In this document: piece after piece, positions 1 through 11,995 of the stretch | Position numbering within the stretch: position 1 is the first letter of the stretch | Layout of the letters: every line of letters starts with the position of its first letter | NCBI GenBank assembly: GCA_001695595.3 | Contig: MBPM02000048.1 | Coordinates: 434,001-498,000 of the forward strand | DNA from: Plasmopara viticola | Lineage: Eukaryota; Oomycota; Peronosporomycetes; Peronosporales; Peronosporaceae | DNA length: 64,000 nt | Direction: 5' to 3' | Position numbers and translations under genes: made by a program | The notes under the pieces: generated by a model | Told to the model about the DNA's origin: nothing | Database searches by the model: none | The model's input: the letters and a program-made list of their open reading frames with translations, nothing else

Positions 1-1
1 G

Positions 2-1443
2 AAAAAACGTCCTGATCGTCGTTTTAAGAAACTACGCACGAGTGCACCTTTAGAGACGACGGAGGCTCAAAGCAGCATCAAAAGTGGCGAGATGACACCC
101 ACGGCAAGAATTTTTGGTAGGCGTGATATCCAAGTGGCTCGCAATATGTATCTCGAACATCTTAAGCGTAACTCAAAAGACTTTAAGCCGACGGAGAATG
201 AGACGAACATCTTGCTTCGGCTGGTCAACCGGACAAGACCTTCGAGACCAATCAGTAATATATACAAACCTGATCTGGACAAGTTGATGAAAATGGAGCT
301 GGAAGATCTGGAGCAGCTGTTTGTCGATCCTAAACCGGTTTTGAATCTAAGTTTGGAGGTGTTGCTGGGGTTACGTTTGGAGGATCAGAGGAATATCAAG
401 CGCTGCTTCTATCGGTTGCTACGTCTTAAAAGGTGGAGGCACATGTACCGTGACTTTTTCAATTTTTGCCTTTCCAACCAGTCAGTCTGCAGCAACTTTT
501 TTCCACAGTCGACGCTCGAAATTGAGTTAAAGATGAAGAAAAATGTCGATGCTGGCGTCAGCGTGGCCAATCCTGCTGTGTTGGGGACTAAAAAGATTGT
601 GTTGACGGGGGCGGAAATGAACGTGGTAAATGATTTGAAAGCTGCCGTGGAAAAGGCCAATCTAAGTGAGCCTGACAAAAAGGCCATGTACAAGAAAACC
701 ATAGAAGGGGTTTATCGAGACGATGACCAACTCACGTCTACAGATCTTTCTGCTCTTAATGCCGATGCCCTGATCATTCAAACCCGCAAACAGCGCACTT
801 CTCTGAAACATGACGTATTTAAAACACCGCGTAAGTCCGATATTAACGAGAAACCGCTTCCAGGCGGGCAAGATGAGTTGTCGCGCGACAGAAAAAAGAT
901 TTATGAAATTATAAAGGTGGCGATAAAGCAAGTGAAGAAGACGAATAAGCGTTACGATAGGACGATATATGAGGACGAAATGGCTCAAGTCACTAAGATT
1001 CACGAGGCTTTCATTAAGGAGTCAAAGCTTCGCTACGAACCGACGCTTTTAGTAACGAAAAAGATGTGGAAGTTATTTAATTGGGAGGAAAGGTCTGATC
1101 CAAGGACTCACACCTTGGCGGGTCACTTCTTTAAAGATGATGTGTGTCTTATGAGTCCGGAGGAGTTGGAGATCGGATTAGGCTCGGATCGGGTGAAAGA
1201 ATTAGAAAAAGGAGCTCAAAAGCAGCCGGAAGAAGATGAGGAGGAATCGTTGCTAAACTCAGAACCGATTACCTTTTGAGGTTGCTTGAAACGTACGACA
1301 AGTTTTACCCGTTTTGCGAGAATAATGTTGCACTGTGCGAACTACCAAGTGCTGAGTTGCTCAAATTAAAAAGAACCAAAATTACCAGAGCACGTCTAAG
1401 ACGAAAACAACGTCGTGTGAGGAATCACCAAGAGACTTCGTGA
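2..1443 (+). pseudogene. RxLR effector family copy 1, 5' end outside window, C-terminus frameshifted
   Basis: This is the central and C-terminal part of the secreted RxLR family whose full-length member lies at 44536-46443. The frame is already open at base 2, so the signal peptide and RxLR-dEER region lie to the left of the window. The reading frame runs to a TGA at 1277-1279. Compared with the copies at 20.9 kb and 46.2 kb, one base has been lost near 1258, in the run that encodes the conserved LLLN/TDYLL segment. The remaining tail (LLETYDKFYPFC onward, to TGA 1441-1443) continues in another frame. Two copies of the family module are visible: YRDFFNFC at about 455-480 and YDKFYPFC at about 1296-1320. 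It may still make a protein lacking about 60 C-terminal residues, but it is most simply a recent pseudogene. Confidence 0.85.
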
Positions 1444-2379
1444 ATGAATTTGTTATAATGAAGAAGAAACATTTACGCTGGCAAAAGCGCATTTTAAGTC
1501 GAACACTACTGACTTATAGCTTTACCAGCGCATTTTGTACTTTATCGGACGAAGACTTTATTATTTGCAATACAGCAAGCCATTTGGTTTATACTTACTT
1601 CACCAACAAGAAAAGCTTTCACAAAAAGAATCATGCCAGCGTACACGTATCGGTGTAGATCTAAAGTATGGGCCTTTGTCTACTCGTCGTACACAATAAA
1701 CGAGCTGGCATCTTTTAAGCTGGCTAATGCAATACCTTCACAGTAGTTATTGTTTGCGTGCTTGGTCGCTGACCGTCTTGAATCCTTAAAGCACCATACA
1801 ATTTACGACGACTTTTAGCACGACAATTTTTTTCACTTCACCCCGAAAATTACAAACCTCCATCTTTTGTATTCGTAATATCAGCTGGTGATTTAAATGT
1901 TGACTTTTTATCGCCGCAGAACAAAATGGTCTCGATTCTTATGGACGCTCCTGCGCTAACGACACGACATCCCTAAATCATAAATAAAGCACAATTATCA
2001 ATATAAGTAAGCAGCAATGAATATCATGCGAAGTGTGACGGAATCACTCAGCACCTTGCACAGAGAAGACGTACAGGAACCATGCAAACCTTTTATTGGA
2101 CTATCTGCGAATTTACGGGATTAAATTGTGCAATAGACAAGAATGTGATTGTAATAGAGATAAAGTGGAATAAAGTGCTATGTGCTTGATTACTGACTAA
2201 GTTGCATAGCAGGGACCATTTTTGTCCTTTTAGAAACTATATCTTCAGGCATACCGGTATATACTAGTTTGAGGAGCCTCATCTACTCCATGTAATGCTC
2301 GTCCTACATGTGTTTTCTTACGCAAGTGTCCTAAAACCACAAATTGCTTTGCTATTAGCTTCTCAGTAGAGCCGCGTTA
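1444..2379 (+). repeat. effector downstream block
   Basis: This is noncoding sequence that follows the effector stop. It is recognisably repeated after copy 2 (21102-21960) and, over a shorter length, after copy 3 (29578-29940). Shared landmarks are a stretch reading gacggaatcactcagcacct and a later atttacgg...gtgcaatagac segment. The 72-codon frame at 1440-1658 is a weak remnant and I do not call it a gene. The block shows that effector copies were duplicated with their 3' flanks. Confidence 0.6.
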
Positions 2380-2919
2380 TACATCTCCCTCATTTCAATA
2401 TTCATCCCCCATTTTTGTGATTGGCTGATTAAATAAGTATCTGATTGGCTAAAACAGGGGCTTGAAATTTAAATATTCGTGACGCCTTTTTTCTTACTGT
2501 TTACTTCAAAATCCACAAAACTTTACACTCCTCACATTCACGCGCACATTCACATTCAAACCCACACGTTCTCATAAAATTGCTCTCTTTCACGATCATT
2601 CTATCGCTTTTGAGACCATGAACATGTTACCATCTTCAACCGAAATGACCTATGCAACGAATGCAGGCCAAGACCACGTTTAATTGTAAGCACGGGCTTC
2701 TAAAAATGTAATTGTCAGCACTAGGCTCTACACTTCCCCCTCGCGCAACTCTATACCCTTAAAATGAAAAATGAACGTTCGAGCAGTCTTCGAGAGTTGG
2801 CAATATTCTATAGCGCGCAGTATGCAAGAAAATCAATTAACTCGTGTTGTAGATGGGAAACGTCACGAGTATTTAAATGTCAAGCCCGAAATGGGGAATG
2901 GATAATGAAATGGGGGGGA
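2380..2919. mobile_element. 540-bp element with imperfect terminal inverted repeats
   Basis: The two ends are inverted copies of each other. The left end has CCCTCATTTCAATATTCATC and further in GGGCTTGAAATTTAAATA. The reverse complement of the right end has CCCCCATTTCATTATCCATT and GGGCTTGACATTTAAATA. The left side carries about 40 extra bases inside the repeat. The element is flanked by TTA (2377-2379) and TAA (2920-2922), which would suit a PIF/Harbinger-type 3-bp target. There is no transposase frame inside. It sits only in the copy 1 flank; the matching place after copy 2 (about 22.0-22.3 kb) does not show it. Confidence 0.55.
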
Positions 2920-5500
2920 TAACCTTACAAGAATTTGAGGCAAACCTTTCTTGAAACTTATCGTCTATCAGGGATCGACGTTGTAACTAGTGCTGCTCGT
3001 TTTTACAATACAACTGGATAGCATCGTTAATGAAAAAGACCTTATGTCAGCTGGCTACCTCGTCGTTCGCATCTAGTGTATGTGTTTTGCCTGATACAGA
3101 AGAATTTTTAAAGAATTAAGTCATGGTCACAAAGCTCGAGTACTGCGCGACACATCGGCGTTAAGGCTGGATACCGTCAGATGATAACTCTGTCGCTCAC
3201 AGAGCACTCTCACTCCGTGCGTGTCAATCACTGTTTACTAAGAATTGTCAAAGTTTAAGCTCTTTAAATGAATACCATCGAAGGAAAGGGTAAGTGCTCA
3301 CTCTCTTTAAATTTCAAGCCCTGCTTGTGCGCCTTCAACTAGCATCATTCAAGCCGAGTCGTACGAAAATTTGCTTTGGATGATGCTATACGTATGCCTA
3401 CCCCACTTACTCGTAAAGTCGTGCGTTGCACACCTCGTGCTTGTGCCAAACTACCATTAGCATCTTCCAGTCGGGCGTCGGTGTACTCTAAGAGTAAGCT
3501 TTTGGTGCACGAAGTGTGGCTTAACTACGATTATTTCTCAATCCGTGGGTGGACTAAGAGCTTATGTCTGATAGATTAAAGCGACTGCTTGAAAGGACCT
3601 TCAAGTACCATTGGCGTCTGTACTGTCAGATGGTTGCATTCAGCGTGAAGCGCGCACAAATGTGAGACACAGGTACTTGGTTCCGCCAAAGCGTTTTCCT
3701 TTGCAAACTACCGAGCTTGCTTGACGAGTAATAAAAGCTTGGGCTTCTTATGAGCCGTGCATGTGATGCTGACGCCTCATATAAGTCCTGAAGACGAAAA
3801 AATGGTATCAAGCGTCGGACTAAAACGCTTATTTTCTTTTATTGTGTCTCGAGACAGCTTCAGCAAAGTTGATATGTAAGTAGATTAACACCTTCAGTAA
3901 GGGCACACAAGCACAAAAATCGTAAGCTTTTAGCCGTTTTTGCATACAGTGGTCGCGTTAGGATTTCTAGCCTAGCAACAAGTTTCGACTAAGGCCAGCT
4001 GCTGCAAGTTTATCCACTTTTCGTGCCGTAGCGATTATATAAAAAATTAGGTACTCCGCAATTAGATCAACACCACCTACGAATCCGATCAGCTCTATCG
4101 AATTAGGCAACAGCGTTACCGTATTTGGCGGCATGCAGATTGGATCTGTATGAACTGGAATTTTTTTTTGCACTCGGCATCAGCCTCGTGCTTGCAGAAG
4201 CCGGAAGGACATTAAGTCGCAGTCAGATAATAGATCTTTAAAAATGCTTAGTGAGTATCATGGTTTCGCGGCAAACTTATAAGCAGATGAGTTAGATTGA
4301 TAATGCTCCTCAATCGAAATACCCGCACTTTAAACCAGTGAAACTAACTGATAATATACACGCTTCGACTTTTCAGCGGCTGTGTGGAACTTGGTACTTG
4401 ATGCAAGATTTGTTACTTCTTTAATTCGTAGTACCTGTTTGACTGGAGCGCACAAGCTTGCCAAAGTACCAAGTTGAAGGCTATATTGACAAATATATTC
4501 GTGGCACTCTCTGACTGTCCGGTCAATTTGGTCGGCGATCGGGCCCAGGCGCGGCTCAGCTTGCTCGATGTAACCTAAGATGATGGTTTGCCTTATTAAT
4601 TAATTGATGCTCTACCAGATGCAGCACTTCAATGCCCTTTCTCATTGTCTGTGTCTTCTGGCAGCGATTCTGAGTAAATTTGGATACCCTGTTCCAATTC
4701 TGATCTTTCAATTGGTGATCTGGTGCTGGTGCGTTAGCTAATCTCTAGCAAAAATCTGCTTTTGCTTACGTCACTTCGAGTGGGTTATGATTGACAGGAA
4801 GTAACGTCCACGCTCCTTTCTGCGCTGAGCCTGGCTGAACGTACCATGGACAGCCTCAGTTAGACCTGCAGCGAATACGACAAAATCGTCTTGAGCGCGG
4901 TTTATAAGCAAATTATCCAGATAAGTGATTCTGCCTTGTCGCACTGATCAACCAGCCATTATAAGAATATCAGGGACTGTTAACACTGCAATTACAGCAC
5001 AACAACTTGTGCGAACATGTACCTTAAATGCTATGTGAGCCGCTCTAGCTCGAAGCGAAAAATAGTCGCTCCCATCGTCCGGGCATAAGTCGCTTTGAAG
5101 TCGCTCCCATTTTTCTCACCAAGCAAAAAAGACTTCGCTGGTAAATTTCGTTTCTCAGCCTGTCTAGCAAACAGGTTAGTGAAACACGTTCCCCACACAT
5201 TTGCTACCTTGAATATGTATACCTTTTTTGACAACTTTCTGTATGGCCGTGTGCCGAGCAGCATCGCATTACTCAAATTTTCAAAAAGTTGGCTTTTGTG
5301 ACAATTGACTGCGTGGCGAAATTTTGAACAACCTGACCGTTTGCTCTCCTCTCAAGGCTATCTTGGCCAAGTGATCAATATGTAGAGCCAGCTACTACCG
5401 CCATTTGGAGTGACACTGTTTCATTGCACCCGCCACAGACGCTTCGGATACACTATCTATATTGTTGCATCCGCCACAGACACTTATAAACCCACCGTCC
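2920..5500. repeat. decayed dispersed repeat, family R
   Basis: No gene is recognised. Several stretches match, diverged, to 22320-24500 and in reverse to 61500-63980. Examples are the segment around 3125-3230 (against 22370-22470) and the segment around 4590-4745 (against 23790-23930), which in all copies includes a landmark ending in ctggtgcgt(c/t)agc. Short frames here, such as 5031-5276, are not conserved between copies, so I leave them out. The family may be an old DNA transposon or retroelement, but I see no catalytic motif. Confidence 0.5.
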
Positions 5501-7659
5501 ATTTATTCCGCAACATGTTAGATCACATCTTGAACCGAAAGGGGGCAACGAAGGCAGGAGCGAAGAAGCTCACAAATTAGTAGTGCTAACAGCTCTTATC
5601 GTGTTGTCGACCCTGCACGAAAATCGTTTTTCAACTCTTAAAGGCTTCTGCAGTACAAGCAACAAAATACAAGGTCATTGAGCTCATTACATAAGTGTGC
5701 AACTGTAACTTGTATGGTGTGGCCTTCTATATTGTGATTGATCGCGTGACTTTTTGGCATAAACTCCACCCTTATGCGCTACTGTTACTTTGATGAAAAT
5801 GCACGTAACAGTAAAAAATGCAATGACTGTACAATGCAACAGCAAAAATCCAATGCGGCTAAAACTTGTAATCGACTTGTAACACAAAGTTGTCTGAATG
5901 GATTCCTTCTTCTTTTTATATGGCAATAACATCAAGTGCTATTGGATTTGCTACTACAGACCTGTCATCGACGTCTCGTGGCTAAGGGCCACGAAGCCTG
6001 CCTTGATGGAGTCTCGCATAATTAAATTGGTGGGAATCCCTCTTGTGCGCTAACTACGGTAAAAATAAACAGTGGACGACTCACAGGGAGTTTTAGCCAA
6101 AGCGATTGATAGCATGTTAGTCGATATGGAAGTTTTGGTACAATGTCTTTAGCTTTCACATTAAAATACATCCATAAAAGACCCAAACGCGTATTTTTCG
6201 GATGTTAAGAGCCTAATTTAGGTGCTGCACTAATTAATGAGATAATTTCGTGCAGATATAATCCGTTAAGTCTTCAGTCAGCTCAATAAAAACAACCCAT
6301 GGAATGTCACTCACACCTACACACCAAAATTTATTAGAAACAAATTATGTACGAATTAATTTAGCCATATAAGCATCTATTCCGTGATAACATATGCATT
6401 CATTTTTTAGTGTGATCTGGCTAACTTGCGACAATTGCGGTTCTCCCTTTATTTTTGGGTGGACTGACCCGCTATAAGCTCTCGAGAAAAAGCAATTACG
6501 AAAAAAAATTCTGTCGCTAAAAGTTCAAGTAAAACACACGAATTCGTGTGACTCAAATTATGTAAAGAAAAACAAGAAGTGTCGAAGAAAAGATAATAGT
6601 ATTTAATGTAATCTTAGTATATCTTTCTTTAACAAGTCTATCGGTCCGTTTTGACCCTATGCTGACATATAGTCTATATGAAGCTTCAACACAAATTTTA
6701 CTGTTTTTAAATTTTGGCAAGACGATTGTGCATCTCCAAGTCGGAAGAGCACCGCATTTACTGGTTATAATGTCTCAAGAAGAATAATATTTGAAATATT
6801 GATTATTGCTATTTCCAATTTAGGATCTCATGATTTTTGATGCCTCTACATGTAAGAACATTTTCCTAATTTTTGCAAATATTGCATCCAAAGACTTTCC
6901 AATATGGTATACAGGCTCAAAGAAGACGGTTAACAGCAGGGATTACTGGTGTGTTACCCTTATATAAATAACGTCGAAAGCATAACACTACAAGAATGTT
7001 ATAGCATTTATACACATTTCGTTGACTTGATCTTTCCCACGTTCGTAATTCACTTTTTAGCACTAAACAAGTACAGTTATTACAGCAAATACGCATCGTG
7101 ATGTTAACGGGGTTATCCTCTTTCTTGACCGTGCTTACCGTCCACTTCTTTGGCTTTCCTTTCTTAGCTTAAACATTTTTTTCTAGCTCTCGCGACTTCT
7201 CACCAGGCCGTCGTACCTATCTCAGCACTGTGCTTTTTACCATGATAATCTTTTTCGATTTCTCGTGCATTTTTATTTTGATCCCTTCTTCATTCGCAAG
7301 TCGCCGTACAGCGACCAAGAGCATTGACACAAATAAAAGTGTAATATCCACGTGCTTTTATTGTGCGCTAACGTATTGTATATGGGCTGACGAAATGTTT
7401 AAGTTACTGCAAAATGAAAATGTGAGAGAATGTGTGTTTGAGCTACTCGAAAGCACAGTGCTGGAATAAAACCAATCTAGCTCGCACTGCAATTGATACC
7501 GTCAAATCCGAAAATTAGTAGTTGTTTTTATGGTGTATAACTATGACGCTACGTTTGTAGTACATTTACCATGCCAGGACACAGTTAAAAAAGTATTGCC
7601 AGCAATCTATAGAAATCAGTGTTACCAGCAATCAATTAAAATCAGCATTATAAATTATC
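5501..7659. other. intergenic, nothing recognised
   Basis: About 2.2 kb, AT-rich, with no frame longer than about 82 codons. No repeat pair or motif in it could be supported. The short frames at 5687-5935 and 7230-7469 look like chance frames: neither recurs elsewhere in the window and neither has a recognisable domain. Confidence 0.5.
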
Positions 7660-8186
7660 GGGAGCCGCTAACCAGCCTCCTCTTTTCGCTTCCTAGCCCC
7701 CTTAACCCTATACAGGGTTTCTTGCGCGTATTATAGACTTGCTTTTTGAAACAATGACCTTCTGTCGCGATCGTTATTAAATAATCAGCTCCCTCTCATA
7801 CGTGGGCACTCTAGAGTTTGAGAACAGTACCGAGAGCATCAAGGTTGATCTCTCTATTGGCTGGGCGAGCGAAATCGAGGCATGAGCTCATCAATTCCTT
7901 TACTGCTTTTCAAGAGATCAAAGTTGATGCTTTGGGTATTGTTGATGATTGAGGACACTCTGCTTGGTCTCCTAGTACTTGATTAATTGCTCTTTCATTC
8001 ATGCCAAATTAATATGGAAAATCTGCTTATCAGAACACTGATTTTCTGTCCCAATCGTTTTTATCAGCTTCCATACGTGCAAGTTTCGCTCGAGCCAATC
8101 ATAGATTATCATTATAGCTTAGGGGTACTGCATTAAGAAGGGGAAGGGGCTGGTAAGCGAAAAGAGGGGGCTGGTTAGCGGCTCCC
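7660..8186. mobile_element. 527-bp MITE-like element with ~40-bp terminal inverted repeats
   Basis: The left end begins GGGAGCCGCTAACCAGCC and continues CCTCTTTTCGCTT. The right end is the reverse complement of the same words, ending GGCTGGTTAGCGGCTCCC. Over about 41 bp only about three positions differ. The interior has no convincing transposase frame, so this is a non-autonomous DNA element. I could not see a clear target-site duplication. No second copy occurs in the window. The superfamily cannot be assigned from the ends alone. Confidence 0.7.
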
Positions 8187-9145
8187 TAGACTATGTTAAC
8201 TTAGCGTCTTCAGAAATCAGTATTATCGATAATATTAGTAATTCGACGTCGGTAAAGCGACGCCATCTCAATGCGCGGCGGATTTGACGTGATGACTGCG
8301 CTTTACGTCACAAATTATCCGGACAGCTCCCGAGTCCGACCTAGCCGAGCATTGACAAACGACCATCCATAATGGTGTGGCAACGAGGAATATAGGCAGT
8401 TAGCAATCTTAAAAAATTTGCTTTGGGGCAACTATTAGCAGCACAATGACTTGACGCTCTAAGGAAAGCGTATAACGAGAGCTTCCACGAGAATCTTAGA
8501 GAAAACACTTCACGGTTTGAGTATTACAAATAAGCCATCTAGCCGTGGACCTTGATGCTACACCGTGGAGACTTTAGCGGAATCATTCGATGCAAACAAC
8601 ATTTTACATAAAGCGGGGCTATAAAGCATTCGAATAGTCACAAGGACAACAAACGCACCGCAAAAAGCTAACGAGTCTATATGAAGCACAAATACTGATA
8701 ACCGGGTTTTTTTGTTTTGTTCACTTAACACTCAGTTTAACGAGTAGGATAGCATATAAATACACTTTCTTGAAGTGCTTGCGCGGTACGTGATATTATC
8801 AGCTCCTTGTTTTTGCTGTCCGACGCACAGTTGCTACATAATGATGTAAGGAAAACAACCTTAGAAGTAATTTATTTCACAAACGGCAAAGCCCCCCCAA
8901 ATTGTCGGGCCCATCAGCATCGTCTTGCTAAGATCAATGGTGTACATTGATTTTCACCCTTTAAATTCGATTTTTTAATAATGTACCCATGAGCAGCAAA
9001 GCTATATATTTTTTTAACATTTTATAGCGCCATTGATCTATCAAATTTCTGTATACTTGCAACCACAGCTTTACGTCTATTATTAATAACATATGTAGTA
9101 ATAAATATCCTTCATATTTGCCAGTCTATACCTGCCTTTTACTGT
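8187..9145. other. intergenic, nothing recognised
   Basis: About 960 bp between the inverted-repeat element and the LINE-derived piece. No frame, repeat or motif here could be supported. Confidence 0.45.
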
Positions 9146-9472
9146 ATTGTATTGTATTACGTTATCGCGTTGCCAAGTTATGCACGTGCTACGCTCAGTC
9201 TGGCTAGTCCACGGCATAAAGTGGTGTCCGCATACGTCGGGTCTCGTTCGGCGGGCAGTGCAGCCAGCACCGAGGTCGTGAGGGTCTTCCGTTATTTTGT
9301 TTTCTCTGACTTGGTAAGAGCCCAGGTGGCGCCCTGGTGCTGGAGATCGTCGCGTCGAGGGTGAGACTCGTTAGAGACCTATAGATGCCCGAGAGCACCT
9401 GCCCGAAGCGCGCGAGCATTTATCCCCCGCGCTTGGAAGGAGGGCGTCACCCCAACCTTTTCCGAAGAGCCT
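9146..9472 (-). mobile_element. internally deleted LINE 3'-end copy
   Basis: The segment starts with a run of TGTAT units, the reverse complement of a short-unit 3' tail typical of several LINE clades. The sequence then matches the 3' end of the LINE at 46801-47785: the PAERDPTYADTTL coding end is read on the minus strand. At about 9300 it jumps directly from the MEDPHDL-type segment to the ALTKSEL-type segment. This skips several hundred bases present in the longer copy. The copy at 55416-55738 carries the same junction. Confidence 0.75.
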
Positions 9473-9544
9473 TTTACTGCTTAAGCATATAAACAAATTT
9501 GTGAGTTCTCGGCTCGATTTGGGTTCAAGCCTCCCTGATCGGAC

Positions 9545-9812
9545 GTTTGCTGTACACCACGACAGGTACGCGTCCTGATATCGCGTATGTGGTAACACAG
9601 CTATCGCGTTTCTTGGAGAACCCGGGTCAGCAGCATTGGAAGGCCGCAATTCGCATAATTCGTTATTTCAAGACGACGAGGGAGTTTGGGATCACCTACG
9701 ACGGCAGCGCCAACGAGGTTTAAGCTACAGCGTACACAGATGCGGACTGGGGCAGTAATATTGATGATCGGCGTTCGGTGTCAGGAATCATGGTGTCCAA
9801 AAAGAAGCTAGC
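9545..9812 (+). pseudogene. Ty1/copia reverse transcriptase-RNase H fragment
   Basis: On the plus strand this reads the conserved copia stretch TRPDIAYVVTQLSRFLENPG, then the QHWKAAIRIIRY segment, then DADWGSNIDDRRSVSGIMV. A stop (TAA at about 9721-9723) interrupts it. It covers only the end of the RT and the start of RNase H and has no LTRs. The sequence differs clearly from the three longer copia copies in this window, so it comes from another copia lineage. It abuts the coiled-coil repeat that starts at about 9825. Confidence 0.8.
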
Positions 9813-9824
9813 CAATTGTTAACA

Positions 9825-10405
9825 GCCCAAGCGCAAGGTGGGCCGCCGCATCGCACCGTCACGCAAGCAGGCATTACATTTAGTCGCATCAATCTACTAG
9901 AGCTGTCGATACTAAAACGCAAAGTAGGCGCAGCGCAAAGCTCTGGGCGCTCTGGAACTGCTACAGCAGATAGGCTACTATAATGCTCACGTGTGCTGGC
10001 GTGCACTTCTGGGAATTAAAGACACGGCAGCACTGAATACAGCAAGTAGTAGGCGGGCCAACGCATCAGTGCTGCTTGAGTGCTTCTTGCCCACGCAACA
10101 GGACGAAGGGGCCAATGTGCGCGAGACTGCGATATAAAAGTAGAAAGCCATTTTTCCGTTTTTCGCTCTAAATTGAATCCATCTGCCACACTCAATCCAA
10201 CCTACTTGTGCAGTGGCTCGATGCATTTGCAAGTAAACATTCGACATGATGCTCTTTAGTCACTGGTAAGCTTGTAGACGTGTGCCTGAGTTATTTCTAG
10301 ACAATGCTAGGCGAGACGCTTTAGCTAGACTACTAAAAAACATTGGGACTTGATCTCTGCAGTGTAGACGCAAGGAATTAGTACAAAATGTTGCAGACTA
10401 CGGGC
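9825..10405 (+). repeat. unknown coiled-coil repeat family, plus copy
   Basis: This is one of four copies of a repeat whose coding strand reads KVGRRIAP, a Leu/Gln-rich helical region (LLEQS..KGK), then SVLLECFLP followed by QDEGA. Other copies are 10530-11150 (minus), 17290-17830 (minus) and the 43690-44460 block. All are broken by stops. The conserved frame suggests it was once protein coding, and the heptad-like spacing of Leu suggests a coiled coil. I do not recognise the protein; a transposon structural protein is one possibility. Confidence 0.5.
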
Positions 10406-10529
10406 ATTTTAATTAATTCGAGACGTAATTTATACGTCTGGCTCGCCGTTTTGCATGACCACCTACTTGTGCAGTGGCTAGGCGCCGCTAAAGGTTCTTG
10501 CTGTCTTGCTTGGCCTTGTAGTCTTTACA

Positions 10530-11150
10530 TGTCGAAGCTATTTTGATGTCCGTAGTCTGCAACAACTTGTACGTGTTTTTCATTGTATTTTCACAGATCA
10601 AGTTATGGAACTTCCCAATAGTCTAGCCAAAGCGTCTTGCCTCACATCGCCCCGAAATAAATACAGGCATGACGTCTACAAGCTCACCCACAGGCTCGAG
10701 CGTATCTTGCCGTACGCTTACTTGCAGATGCATCAAGCCACTGCACAAGTGGGTGGTACCGAGTGTGGCAAAAGGAAACGACGAGTTGGGAGAATCGCTC
10801 TCCCCACCTGGATCCCAGTCTCGCGCACAACAACCCTTTCGTCCTGTAGCGTGGGCAAAAAGCGCTCAAGCAGCCCTGATGCGTTCGTCTGCATATTTAT
10901 GTATTCGGTGTTGCCATTTCTTTAGATCCATGCAGCGCACGCTGGCACTCGTGAGCGTGGTAGTAGACCATCTGGTGCAGCAGTTCTAAGAGCGCTTGAT
11001 GCCAATGTGACAACTGCGCTTCGTCTGCTTTGCCTTATTTGACTGCTCTAGCAGGATGATGAGGCCCAATGAAATGCTTTTTTGTGTGACGTTGACGCGG
11101 GTGCGATGCGGCGGCCAACCTTGCGCTTGAGCTGCTTAGAAAGTCCGCCG
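10530..11150 (-). repeat. unknown coiled-coil repeat family, minus copy
   Basis: The same family as 9825-10405 in opposite orientation, so the two lie tail to tail around a roughly 125-bp spacer. The minus strand reads a GLLERFLPTLQDE segment followed by VVVRETGIQ, then a Cys/His-containing tail. The copies end at the same landmark, a gttgcagactacgg word at about 10391-10404 and its reverse complement at about 10550-10565. Confidence 0.5.
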
Positions 11151-11289
11151 GCTTTTACTTGTTCGTGATGCGCCTCGATGGCAAAGAATGTATTCCGTAG
11201 TACCAGTAACATTATGTACATCCTAGATTGACGACACTAGAATATAGCACTCGAGGGCGTTGTACCCATCGGCCTTCTTGGTTGGTGTA

Positions 11290-11995
11290 CTGCGGCTTAC
11301 TAAGGCGAAGGTGCCGCTCTACTTGCATATAGTTTCCGCTGAAGCTGTCGCGAATTTTGAGATGATAGGGCAACTTTTGTAGACAGCTTTTGGAAAGCCT
11401 TTTATCGCCATTTAGATTTTTATTTGGCGTGAGCACCACAGGCACAGTTTACATAGTCAGCTTCAAACCTATGCTTTTCAGCTGCTAAGCGAGCGCACAG
11501 GAAAAAGTTCCACGAGTGCTTTTTGAAGCTGCACATGTCTCACGCTGAGTGCGGTGGTCTAATGGCGTTCACACTAATGTAGCCTCTCAATCAGTCATTG
11601 CTTCCCCATCGAAGACGAGCCTGTGTTCCGCCCACGGATTAAAATTTAATCTAAGCTGACCTCATGCACCCCTGTCGCCGTTGAGATTATCTTTCACGAG
11701 CCAACGCGTAACGTGCACCGACAGTCGATCGTAGAATGGGCATGGGGTGAGCAAAAATGTCTGGTCGATCGCAAGCATGAGGCTCGGTATTTTGGAGTGT
11801 GGACCAGGCAAGCGGGTCATACGTAATGGTGCACGACAGGGACCATCTATACCAATATACGATATACTACACTATCTATGATTTTAAATAAGTCTCTGCT
11901 TGAATCGCTTGGTATAAGGCCCCGTAACTCTGAGGTAGTGAGGAGTCGTCCACTGTCAGATCGTGTAGTATTCTGCACCCGTCAATCACACTTCT
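11290..11995 (-). repeat. dispersed repeat, family P, copy 1
   Basis: This is one of four copies; the others are at 26190-26960, 29945-30680 and inverted at 59555-60340. Shared landmarks are GGTCTAATGGCGTTCACAC, a cgcccacggatt word, and a gtgg..gtcgtccactgtcagatcgtgt word near the right end. In the better copies the coding strand reads NPWADHRLV and later FF.CAYYR.RLAA followed by a C-x-C pair, so it derives from a protein-coding element. I could not assign the family. Here it stands directly before an effector promoter block. Confidence 0.55.

Noticed and set aside
7230..7469. 79-codon frame
   Set aside because: Isolated, no repeat copy and no motif; cannot be supported as a gene.
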